The notes below the pieces were generated by a model. It was not told where the DNA came from and searched no databases. It worked only from the letters and a program-made list of their open reading frames with translations. From JABAAE01 sp905480545 (GTDB lineage: Bacteria > Planctomycetota > Planctomycetia > Pirellulales > Pirellulaceae), in assembly GCA_943788025.1 (NCBI GenBank), contig CALSOR010000002.1, positions 310,001-374,000 on the forward strand: 64,000 nucleotides of DNA. Direction: 5' to 3'. A program made the position numbers and the translations under genes. Position 1 is the stretch's first letter; every line of letters starts with the position of its first letter. Positions 46,109 through 54,352 of this stretch are shown one piece after another.

Positions 46109-47252
46109 GAAAGTTATTGTCGTCGGTGCGGGAAGTTTTGGAAGCTGGTGTGCCTGGAATCTGCTTGCCAACGGTGCGGATGTCACGCTGATCGACGCAT
46201 GGGGCCCCGGCAATTCTCGATCAAGCTCCGGTGGCGAAACGCGAGTGATTCGCACCGTTTATGGTACGGACAGTCACTACGTCGAACTGGCGTCCCGTGC
46301 CATTAAACTATGGGATTCTCACCAACGTGACTGGCAAGAAAACCTCATGGAAATTACGGGGTGCCTTTGGCTCTGCGGAGCGGATGATTCGTATGTACGA
46401 GCGTCACAATCCAAAATGCAACAGCATGGATTGAGCCTGGATGACATTCCGTTGTCTACGGCGAGGACCACATGGCCCCTCATTGAATTCGATGGAATCG
46501 AGCAAGTCATTCGAGAACCGACCGCAGGATTTTTGCGTGCCAGAAAGTCCTGCGAAGTTATCAAGCAACAGTTTGAGAACCACGGCGGGGAATTCATCAA
46601 TGGGAACGTACTCGATTTGGATGAAACCCAGCCCATCGACCGAGTCAATTTGTCGAATGGAAATTCGTACGAAGCCGATCACTATGTATTCGCCTGCGGG
46701 CCATGGTTGAAAGATCTTTTTCCAGAATCGATCGGAAATCATATGCAAATCTCCCGCCAAGAGGTTTATTACTTTGGCGCGTCAAAAGAGATTTCACATT
46801 TAATTTCTGAACTTCCGATTTGGCTGGAACTGAATGAACCGATTTATTACGGGATACCGTCGGTTGATTCTCGCGGATTTAAAATTGCACGTGATGAACG
46901 TGGTGTAAACTTTGATCCGACCTGTGGAGATCGGGCACCGACAAGCAGTTTGGTTCAGCAAACTCGCGACTATTTGCGACGACGATTTCCCAAATTGGCA
47001 GATTCGCCAATGATCGAAAGTCGCACTTGCCAATACTCAAATACTCCTGACGGACATTACATTATCGACCGTCATTCGCCCACCAACGCTTGGGTGGTCG
47101 GTGGTGGCTGCGGACATGGTTTTAAGATGGGGCCCGTTATCGGCGAGATTGTGGGAAACGCAATCATAAATCAGCAGATGCCTGCCCCAATGTTTGGCCT
47201 TGATCGGCTAAACGCCGCATCGGAGAGGTGCACACAATTCGACCACTCTTAG
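46107..47252 (+). CDS. FAD-dependent oxidoreductase of the monomeric sarcosine oxidase family
   Basis: The 381-residue length fits monomeric sarcosine oxidase and N-methyltryptophan oxidase. The FAD Rossmann motif VVGAGSFGSWCAWNLL is at residues 4-19, then DAWGPGNSRSSSGGETRVIR. The covalent-FAD cysteine is likely in SRTCQYSNTPDGHYIID, matching the CMYTxTPDxHF motif of sarcosine oxidase, and GGGCGHGFKMGP follows. It should oxidise an N-methyl or secondary amino acid, giving H2O2. The start codon overlaps that of the divergent QueC-like gene. Confidence 0.88.
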   Translation: MKVIVVGAGSFGSWCAWNLLANGADVTLIDAWGPGNSRSSSGGETRVIRTVYGTDSHYVELASRAIKLWDSHQRDWQENLMEITGCLWLCGADDSYVRASQSKMQQHGLSLDDIPLSTARTTWPLIEFDGIEQVIREPTAGFLRARKSCEVIKQQFENHGGEFINGNVLDLDETQPIDRVNLSNGNSYEADHYVFACGPWLKDLFPESIGNHMQISRQEVYYFGASKEISHLISELPIWLELNEPIYYGIPSVDSRGFKIARDERGVNFDPTCGDRAPTSSLVQQTRDYLRRRFPKLADSPMIESRTCQYSNTPDGHYIIDRHSPTNAWVVGGGCGHGFKMGPVIGEIVGNAIINQQMPAPMFGLDRLNAASERCTQFDHS

Positions 47253-47312
47253 TTTAAGAGTTTCGCTTTACCGACTTGCACGATGCCGATGTCGCTCAAG
47301 ACGAAGCAACAA

Positions 47313-49169
47313 TTAATCGTTTGGTTTCGAAAGCCCGACCATCTCAAGTAATTTAAGCGCATTGGTTGTGGGAGAGATTCCCTTCCGCATAACATAATCA
47401 AACGACATTTCTTTCTTTCCATCGTTTCCGTCGTTGAAGAATTCGCGAAAGTGAACGGTCTCACATTTTTTTGCAATCGCGTCAGCCTCGGCAAGTTCTA
47501 AATCATGGGTCGAAATTGCCCCAATCGCATTGGCATTCAGCAAATGCTGACAAACACTAATGACTGCGATCTGACGTTCACGAGAATTAGTACCCTGAAG
47601 AATTTCGTCCAGCAAGTAAAGCAAAGTGCGATTCGAATTGGTTCGTAAGTTCTCTGCTTCGATGGTAATTTGTCGGAGACGTTTCAACTCCGCCATGAAA
47701 AAAGAAATACCGTCCGAAACGGAATCGCCAATCCGCATACTGGTTTCAATTTGAACGGGTGGCATCTGCAATTTACTTGCACAAACGACCGAACCGGCCT
47801 GTGCCAACACGGCATTCAACCCTATCGATCGCAACAATGTGCTTTTGCCCGACATATTCGAACCTGTTACCAACAAAATCGTCTGCTGAGGACCGACCGT
47901 TACATCATTTGTTACCCGATCCTGATCGCTCAACAGCGGATGACCAATTTCGGTGGCCGTAAACGCATCACATGACTCGACCTTCGGAAAAACCCAATTC
48001 GGCTGATGAAATGCCAAATTTGAAAGTGAAGCAAGGGACTCCCAGCGAGCCAATCCATCGAGCCAACCACTGACACGCGATGCGTATTGTTTGTGCCAGG
48101 ATTCCAGCCATGTAAGAGTGTGACAATCAATCAAAAAGAAAAACTGCAGAATGATGTAGGGCAGGAACATCAATCCAGAGCGTCGCATTTGTGCCAATCC
48201 GATAATCGTTTGCAGCTTCTGCGCACCAATTACCGCGTTTTTGTTTCCGGTCGACAGTGCATCCTGGATCTCACACAGCATTTTCGAGTTGGCATTGAGT
48301 TTCTTCGAGAGCCGGAACAAATCGACGTAAATTGAAACGTCGCGTTGTCGATAACCGACCGAATTGAATATTTTGTGAATCGATCCACTGAAAATAACGG
48401 TAATAAAAAAATTGATGGCAAAAAGCGCAGTTCCAATGCCTCCCAAAATCATCTTGGGTGAATTGGGGATCAAAAAAGTCGAAACCACAATCACCATGCC
48501 AATTGCAGAAAAGATAGAAAGCCACTTCAGCCAGGAGTGTTTCTCAAGCCATAACTCACCGCTTGCCCACTCCAGCAAATCGTCAGGGTCGGTTTGCGCT
48601 TCGGAGACAAACTGCGACAACAGTTGCAGTTCTTCACGTAGCTCCACACCGTCTTTTAAATCCGCAACTGCAGCTTGCCGCTCCAAAATCTCACTCGGTT
48701 CAGCGGGGTCCAAAACCCACTTCGCCAATGTCCGGACGCCAAGCGGCGTTTGCGCAATGTTCAAAATCTTGAATAGAGATGCCCTACCAAACAGGTCAAG
48801 ATCTTTGGAAAGGTGAAACCGATCATCCGGAACGTTTACGCGTGCTTGAGGTAGCTTTTCCCAATCACGAGCAATGCGAGACGCTTGGTCCTTGTTGATT
48901 TTGAGACGGATCAAATCCAAATTTTGCTGAAACAGAAACGTCTCATGAAACGCTGCCAGACCAATTAACATAAGCAATGGGATTGCAGGAACAATATAAG
49001 CCCAGACCCCCGTGAAGACTTCTGTAAGTGAACCGATCGCGAATAATGCCGTGAGAAGAAACAGGACTCCGCGGCCCAAGCCAATCAAGCCGGCGGAACG
49101 GTTTCGCCAGAAAATGGCTCCATTCAGGGCCGCTATTTTCTGTTCGTAGTATTCTGCTTGATGATTCAA
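47313..49169 (-). CDS. Membrane-anchored MutS-family ATPase
   Basis: The 618-codon frame starts at a TTG. Two hydrophobic pairs lie near residues 28-75 (GLGRGVLFLLTALFAIGSL, YIVPAIPLLMLIGLAAF) and 215-260 (IFSAIGMVIVVSTFLI). The C-terminal half is a MutS-type ABC ATPase: Walker A TGSNMSGKSTLLRS, Walker B LLYLLDEILQGTNSRE, and ISTHDLELAEA. The mismatch-recognition domain and the MutS2 Smr nuclease domain are absent. The family (short, membrane-bound MutS-like proteins) is seen in Bacteroidetes and planctomycetes, and its role is unknown. Confidence 0.85.
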   Translation of the reverse strand: MNHQAEYYEQKIAALNGAIFWRNRSAGLIGLGRGVLFLLTALFAIGSLTEVFTGVWAYIVPAIPLLMLIGLAAFHETFLFQQNLDLIRLKINKDQASRIARDWEKLPQARVNVPDDRFHLSKDLDLFGRASLFKILNIAQTPLGVRTLAKWVLDPAEPSEILERQAAVADLKDGVELREELQLLSQFVSEAQTDPDDLLEWASGELWLEKHSWLKWLSIFSAIGMVIVVSTFLIPNSPKMILGGIGTALFAINFFITVIFSGSIHKIFNSVGYRQRDVSIYVDLFRLSKKLNANSKMLCEIQDALSTGNKNAVIGAQKLQTIIGLAQMRRSGLMFLPYIILQFFFLIDCHTLTWLESWHKQYASRVSGWLDGLARWESLASLSNLAFHQPNWVFPKVESCDAFTATEIGHPLLSDQDRVTNDVTVGPQQTILLVTGSNMSGKSTLLRSIGLNAVLAQAGSVVCASKLQMPPVQIETSMRIGDSVSDGISFFMAELKRLRQITIEAENLRTNSNRTLLYLLDEILQGTNSRERQIAVISVCQHLLNANAIGAISTHDLELAEADAIAKKCETVHFREFFNDGNDGKKEMSFDYVMRKGISPTTNALKLLEMVGLSKPND

Positions 49170-49589
49170 TGGTGGACCGGAGGTAAAAACAAATCTTGAA
49201 TTTTAGCAAATCGATTCTGTTCGCGAGAATTGAAAACTTATCAGAACCGAATGTGAAATCGTAGCCGAATTCACGTTTTTCAGGAAAAGCTAAAGAACGC
49301 AAGGTACGACAAACACTTCGAGACACCAATTCATAAAAAATTCGGGGAAAACCCACGAAAATTCCCAACAAATTTAAATGAATATCGAAACTCCAGCTTG
49401 GCCAAGATTATGGTGAAAGATGTGAGTTAGACCGCGAACGGTTGGTTGATACCTTGGATCGCACTATCTTCTATCCTTTGAGGACAAAGAAATTTAGTAA
49501 GTTCTTACCCTGATTCGATTGCAAGCTGCAATTGCTACAATCGAGTTCTTTGTGCGAACACTTATATAGCCCTTTTGAGCTGAGACTTG
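49170..49589. other. Divergent intergenic region upstream of the ABC operon
   Basis: This gap of about 420 bp holds no credible gene. A 15-bp inverted repeat (ATTGCA-AGC-TGCAAT, 49518-49532) lies 3 bp before a TACAAT hexamer at 49536-49541. They are candidates for an operator and a -10 box, but no fitting -35 box was found at the usual distance. Confidence 0.35.
49518..49532. promoter_or_regulatory. Inverted repeat, possible operator of the ABC operon
   Basis: ATTGCA AGC TGCAAT forms a perfect 6-bp inverted repeat about 57 bp before the first ABC gene. Confidence 0.25.
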
Positions 49590-50615
49590 ATGGCGAATCA
49601 GTTTGGTCAACAATTCGAAAACATGCCCAATTCGAAGGCAGTAGAATCAACGCCGTCAGACTTGGCAACTGCGAAACCGACGGGCCCTCAACCGTTAATC
49701 GAGCTGCGCAACATCGACAAATTCTATGGCCAGACCAAAGTACTAGATGATGTATCGATTAGTCTAAAGCCCGGTGTGACGGGACTACTCGGCCCAAACG
49801 GCGCTGGTAAATCGACGTTGATCAAGGTCATCCTTGGTTTGGTCCGCATCAGCGGGGGCAGCGGAAACGTGATGGGCCATGACCTGCTTTCTTCGGGAAG
49901 GGAAATCCGAAACTTGATCGGTTACATGCCGGAAGATGATTCATACATCGCCGGCATGCAAGGAATTGAATTGGTTCGTTATGCGGCTTGCTTGTCGGGA
50001 ATGACCAACGTTGAAGGCTTGCGTCGTTCGCATGAAATCCTGGACTACTGTGACGTGGGGCAGGAACGCTACAGAAATGTTGAAACCTACTCGACGGGAA
50101 TGCGGCAGAAAACAAAGGTCGCTCAAGCCATTGTTGCCAATCCTCCAATGCTGATCTTTGATGAGCCGACCTCCGGGCTAGATCCGGAAGCTCGTGAAGC
50201 AATGCTCAATCGAGTCAAAACCCTCTCGGTTAAACATGGAAAAACAGTAATCATCTCGACACACATTCTGAAAGACGTACAACAGATTTGTGATCATGTA
50301 ATCATCATGGCCAATGGAAAAGTCAAATTGTCTGACAGGCTGGAAAACGTTCATCGTCCTTCCTCGCCAAACTTACACTTGAAGATCTTGGGCGACCCAT
50401 TGCTATTTCAGGGCAATTTAGAACGTAATGGGGTTGCGACTTTATTAGATGACGACGGCAACCTATGCGTTATTTCCAAGGATGGAGTGTTGCCCAAAGC
50501 AGTATGGACGACAGCCATGAGTTCGAAAGTATCCATTCAGTCTGTCATTCCATCTAAAAATTCTTTGGAAGCGATTTTCCGTGAAGTTGTAGGAGATGAT
50601 GCTCGTGCCGGTTAA
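49590..50615 (+). CDS. ABC transporter ATP-binding protein, first gene of the ABC operon
   Basis: The 341-residue ATPase starts at the ATG at 49590, just after a TTG at 49587. Walker A GLLGPNGAGKSTLIK, the signature region ETYSTGMRQKTKVAQAI and Walker B LIFDEPTSGLDPEA are intact, followed by the H-loop STHILKD. It has a 35-residue N-terminal extension. Type ABC-2 exporters pair such an ATPase with a permease; the next gene overlaps it by 20 bp and encodes one. The cargo is unknown. Confidence 0.9.
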   Translation: MANQFGQQFENMPNSKAVESTPSDLATAKPTGPQPLIELRNIDKFYGQTKVLDDVSISLKPGVTGLLGPNGAGKSTLIKVILGLVRISGGSGNVMGHDLLSSGREIRNLIGYMPEDDSYIAGMQGIELVRYAACLSGMTNVEGLRRSHEILDYCDVGQERYRNVETYSTGMRQKTKVAQAIVANPPMLIFDEPTSGLDPEAREAMLNRVKTLSVKHGKTVIISTHILKDVQQICDHVIIMANGKVKLSDRLENVHRPSSPNLHLKILGDPLLFQGNLERNGVATLLDDDGNLCVISKDGVLPKAVWTTAMSSKVSIQSVIPSKNSLEAIFREVVGDDARAG

Positions 50616-51603
50616 TGACCTAGGATATCGAACATGGGACGGTGTGATCACGTCGCCTTACATGCGATGGATGACCATCGCGATGTCGGGCATCAGAATC
50701 GTTTTTAAGAGCCAATGGATCAAGCGATTGATGTTTCTTGCATGGGCTCCCGCGCTTGCCGTAGGTGCCATGTTCTTCTTCTACGAACAGTACGTTGAAA
50801 ATCGTGATGCGGTGGACGTAGCGACGGGTAGAGACAGTGGGTTCCGTCAAGTCGCTGGCGTGCTTCGGATGTTTTCATCGGAAAGCCAAGCCAAAATTGT
50901 ACTTGACGCGATGGCAAAAGAGCCGAATGAGGCGAGAGGCTATGTTTGGTCATTCATCTTAATGAGGATGCTGCGAGGCTATTCCGGCTGGATGGTCCTG
51001 ATGTTGGTTGGGCTAATCACACCGCCTTTGATTTCTAAAGACATCCGTTCGCGAGCTTTTCTCTTTTACTTTAGTAAACCGATTACTCGGACAGACTACC
51101 TTCTGGGAAAACTTTGCACTGTAGGATTCTTCGTAGGCTTCGTCACGATTTTGCCCGCATTGGCTCTTTATCTTTTTGGAGTTGTACTATCGCCAAGCGT
51201 TTTCGTGCTGCTGAGTACCTGGGATCTACCGTTCCGGGTTGTTGCAGCTTGTCTTATTGTGATTTTACCCAGTTGCCTGCTGGGCCTGATGCTGTCTTCA
51301 CTAACTTCCGAAAGTCGGTTCGCGGGATTTGCTTGGTTCACCGTCTGGATTCTTGGATTTGTAGGATATCGCATTGTCCTGTTTTCAACACAACTAGGCG
51401 GTAGCAACCTCAACATCGAAGCATCAGAATCAATGTGGCAAGCAGTGTCGCTTTATGATTGTCTTGGTTTCCTTCAGGCGTGGATCATGGGGCTGGAAAC
51501 AAATCACAGCTTTGCGATCAAGCTTCTCGTATTCGTTTTATCACTTTCAGCGTTTTGCGTTTATGTCATCATGCGAAAAATTTCTGCACCGATTAACGCT
51601 TAG
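50596..51603 (+). CDS. ABC-2-type permease subunit
   Basis: The 335-residue membrane protein has about six hydrophobic segments (LMFLAWAPALAVGAMFFFYE, MVLMLVGLITPPLIS, VGFFVGFVTILPALALYLF, FAGFAWFTVWILGFVGY, and the C-terminal LLVFVLSLSAFCVYVI). SKDIRSRAFLFYFSKPITRT is a typical cytoplasmic coupling region of ABC-2 permeases. It overlaps the upstream ATPase and is 5 bp from the next ATPase gene, so all are likely co-translated. Confidence 0.82.
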   Translation: MMLVPVNDLGYRTWDGVITSPYMRWMTIAMSGIRIVFKSQWIKRLMFLAWAPALAVGAMFFFYEQYVENRDAVDVATGRDSGFRQVAGVLRMFSSESQAKIVLDAMAKEPNEARGYVWSFILMRMLRGYSGWMVLMLVGLITPPLISKDIRSRAFLFYFSKPITRTDYLLGKLCTVGFFVGFVTILPALALYLFGVVLSPSVFVLLSTWDLPFRVVAACLIVILPSCLLGLMLSSLTSESRFAGFAWFTVWILGFVGYRIVLFSTQLGGSNLNIEASESMWQAVSLYDCLGFLQAWIMGLETNHSFAIKLLVFVLSLSAFCVYVIMRKISAPINA

Positions 51604-51608
51604 TTTTC

Positions 51609-52604
51609 ATGATCAGTTTCAAATCAGTCTCCAAACTCTACGGGCTCGTGAACGGCGTCAATGACGTCAGCATGGAGTTATCTCCCGGTGCTTTTGGGCT
51701 GCTGGGGCCCAATGGATCAGGCAAAACCACATTAATTAACTTGATCACCGGGCAACTTCGTCCAACGGTGGGCTCGGTAGAAATTTTCGGCGAAAATCCG
51801 TGGGGGCGCGAGGAAATGCTTTCGCAAATTGGGCTTTGTCCAGCCGTTGACGTTCTATATTCAAACGTATCTGCGTTCGAATGGGTCAATTACCAAACTC
51901 GTTTGATCGGATTTGACTGGTCGGAAGCTCGCGAACGGACTCTTGAGGCGTTGGCGACGGTCGGCATGTCTGATGCAATGCATCGAAAAATAGGCGGCTA
52001 TTCACTCGGCATGCGGCAAAGGACCAAACTGGCCCAAGCGATTGCCCATGAACCGGATCTGTTAATTCTAGATGAGCCGTTTAACGGGCTTGATCCGATT
52101 GGTCGGCAGGAAATGACAGCTCTGCTTAGGAGATATCTTGCAAATGGAAAGAGCATCATTTTGGCCAGTCACGTGCTCCATGAAGTTGAAGAAATCAATC
52201 CCGACCTTATGCTGCTCTCTAATGGGCGACTGCTGGCGCATGGGTCGCCACAGGAGATACGAGACGTCTTGTCGAACCAACAGGAACTGGTCGACGGGAA
52301 TATTCCTGAAATCGCCCGACCTGGTTTTGAAGACAAGGTTCGAATCACCGAGCTTTTTATTCGGTGCAACGATAACTACATTCTTGCGAAACGGCTTTTC
52401 GATAGCCAACAAATTTGCTCATTGGCGATATCCAAAGACAAAACGGAGCTAACAGTTGGAACGACATCCGTTCGCGAAGTCTACACTTTGCTTCCCGAAA
52501 TCGCCGTAAAGGAAAATTTAGAATTTTATGAATTCCGTTCAGCGGATGGATCACTCGACGACTTATTTTCGTCGTTGATGAAAATTCATCGGGGAGAATC
52601 TTAA
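51609..52604 (+). CDS. Second ABC transporter ATP-binding protein
   Basis: The 331-residue ATPase has Walker A GLLGPNGSGKTTLINL, signature GGYSLGMRQRTKLAQAI, Walker B LILDEPFNGLDPIG and H-loop ASHVLHEVEE. It is similar in domain layout to the first ATPase but not a recent copy. The stop and the next start share one base (TAATG), indicating coupling. It probably works with the following permease, or heterodimerises with the first ATPase. Confidence 0.9.
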   Translation: MISFKSVSKLYGLVNGVNDVSMELSPGAFGLLGPNGSGKTTLINLITGQLRPTVGSVEIFGENPWGREEMLSQIGLCPAVDVLYSNVSAFEWVNYQTRLIGFDWSEARERTLEALATVGMSDAMHRKIGGYSLGMRQRTKLAQAIAHEPDLLILDEPFNGLDPIGRQEMTALLRRYLANGKSIILASHVLHEVEEINPDLMLLSNGRLLAHGSPQEIRDVLSNQQELVDGNIPEIARPGFEDKVRITELFIRCNDNYILAKRLFDSQQICSLAISKDKTELTVGTTSVREVYTLLPEIAVKENLEFYEFRSADGSLDDLFSSLMKIHRGES

Positions 52605-53473
52605 TGTTTGTTCGCAAGACGTTAGCAACATTTGTTTTCGAGTTTTCTCGTTCCCTGACGACAAGCCGGATTGCGACCAGCCTTGTTTTGGCTCTTTTTG
52701 CGCCCGTGATGCTCGTTCTGATTGGTTTCACCGTTGACATCAACGGTGTGCGAAATCAAATTCCTTTTCCTTTGTTTGTGTTAAGCATCTTTCATTTGCT
52801 GGCATTATTTCTGGCGGTTTTGTTGTGGGCGACGCCGGTTGTATATTCTGAACTTGAAGGCAAGACATGGTCTTACCTTTCGGTCCGCCCCTACGGAAAG
52901 TTCTGTTCCACGCTTGGCAAATATCTCAACGCAGTTGCGTGGGCAGTATTAACCACAACACTTTCCCTAACCGCGTCGTGCCTTGTGATTAGCTACTTCG
53001 TGTGGGACGTTTCGTTTTTCGTCGATAATCAAATTCGCCCCCCGGAAGACGTTGCCAAGCAAATACGCGAGGGTTTAAACAATGCGAACAGCCCTGTCGT
53101 GATCTGGTATTCGCTGTTCCCATGTCTGATTTTAGGAGCTTTCGCCTTTTCAGCGATTTTCGTTCATATTGGATTGCTTGCTCACAAGCGTGGAATGGTC
53201 TTCGCCGTGATCTATGGAATAGTGGAAACCGCATTCTCATTTTTGCCAGCCATTGTTCGGCAATTAACAATCGGATTTCACCTACGAAACATTGGTTTAA
53301 AAACGTCCAATTTGGACGTCTCCGCTCTTCCCCCTCAATTCAGCAATATCTTAGCAACCGAGACAGCCATTTGGGTCCATGTTTTGGCGTTACTCATTAT
53401 CACTGCAATCCACCTTGGACTTGCCATTTATTGGCTACATTCGCGTGAATACATTACGGCCGAAGAGGTTTGA
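52604..53473 (+). CDS. Second ABC-2-type permease subunit
   Basis: The 289-residue protein has six likely helices (IATSLVLALFAPVMLVLIG, FVLSILHLLALFLAVLLW in approximate form, VAWAVLTTTLSLTASCLVIS, FPCLILGAFAFSAIFVHIGL, and the C-terminal HVLALLIITAIHLGLAIYW). A coupling segment YSELEGKTWSYLSVRPYGK follows the second helix. It ends the four-gene operon. The next gene is convergent, 59 bp away. Confidence 0.82.
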   Translation: MFVRKTLATFVFEFSRSLTTSRIATSLVLALFAPVMLVLIGFTVDINGVRNQIPFPLFVLSIFHLLALFLAVLLWATPVVYSELEGKTWSYLSVRPYGKFCSTLGKYLNAVAWAVLTTTLSLTASCLVISYFVWDVSFFVDNQIRPPEDVAKQIREGLNNANSPVVIWYSLFPCLILGAFAFSAIFVHIGLLAHKRGMVFAVIYGIVETAFSFLPAIVRQLTIGFHLRNIGLKTSNLDVSALPPQFSNILATETAIWVHVLALLIITAIHLGLAIYWLHSREYITAEEV

Positions 53474-53532
53474 CCTGATACGGCCTTGCAATTTCTGATC
53501 ACAGACCACCAATCCCTCAAAACGTCAATCGA

Positions 53533-54003
53533 TTACTTAGTCATCGTGTCGACGATCAGTGCGATTGTGAGAAACAAACAAAGGCTTCCGGAAACCATCA
53601 CGCCAATCAAAGCTGAGCGAGACCATCCTCGCGACGCCGCTGGTATCTTGAACCATGCAATCAGTAGCATCACCAAACTGACGGGGCCGGTCCAAAAGAA
53701 AAGCCAGCCGGCAACCACCAAGAACCGTTCAACAAACCCGATTCGAACATTGAAGAATTGCCCCATTTGATCGGGTGTCAGTCCCTTCAAATCCTCGAGC
53801 GGTCGCGAACTGCGTTGCGTTGTTCCACATGAAGGGCACTTAATAACCGTTTCGTGGGTAATCCAAACCGTAATCAACCCATACATTTTATCTGTCGTTT
53901 TGATTCGTAACGCATCGGTTTCAATCGAATGCGCGCAGACCGAACAAAACAAACTAACTTCTGCACTATCGATGACCGCACGGGATTCGCTGACTGAATG
54001 CAT
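53533..54003 (-). CDS. Zinc-ribbon membrane protein of unknown function
   Basis: I take the ATG at 54003 (MHSVSESRAVIDSAEVS), giving 156 residues; the frame extends to 54108. A CxxC pair (FCSVCAHS) and a second one (CPSCGTTQ) form a likely zinc ribbon, followed by two membrane helices (FLVVAGWLFFWTGPVSLVML, ALIGVMVSGSLCLFLTIALI). I do not recognise a specific family. It is divergent from the gamma-glutamyltransferase gene. Confidence 0.65.
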   Translation of the reverse strand: MHSVSESRAVIDSAEVSLFCSVCAHSIETDALRIKTTDKMYGLITVWITHETVIKCPSCGTTQRSSRPLEDLKGLTPDQMGQFFNVRIGFVERFLVVAGWLFFWTGPVSLVMLLIAWFKIPAASRGWSRSALIGVMVSGSLCLFLTIALIVDTMTK

Positions 54004-54352
54004 GGCTAAATCATCCTGTAAATCAAAATTAAACGTCGCCTTCAGTAATTTCCTTCCGAACTGAATTCGATTGCAATAGTTTAGAAGAAAATCAATGCGA
54101 TGTCTCATGGAAATCCAGCCAAATACCGTCCCCGTTCATGGCGAGTTGCGAAGAATCATCAAACATGAACGGGTTACACGCAATCCGGAACATCCTTGTC
54201 GATCGACAAACGCCCATGCTGAAAAGTCTTCGACGTGGATAGACTGGCATTACCGATCGGTTGCGATTATTCTCAAACCATCACTCTCTAACTGCACCAT
54301 GTTATCGTGCGGTCTTACCCGCTTCTTTTTGCCATTTGCTGTTGAGTTATCG

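Noticed and set aside
47245..47261. ACTCTT/AAGAGT hairpin over the stop codon of the sarcosine-oxidase-like gene
   Set aside because: A 6-bp stem of low GC content with no T run is weak; the convergent gap is short and such a repeat can occur by chance.
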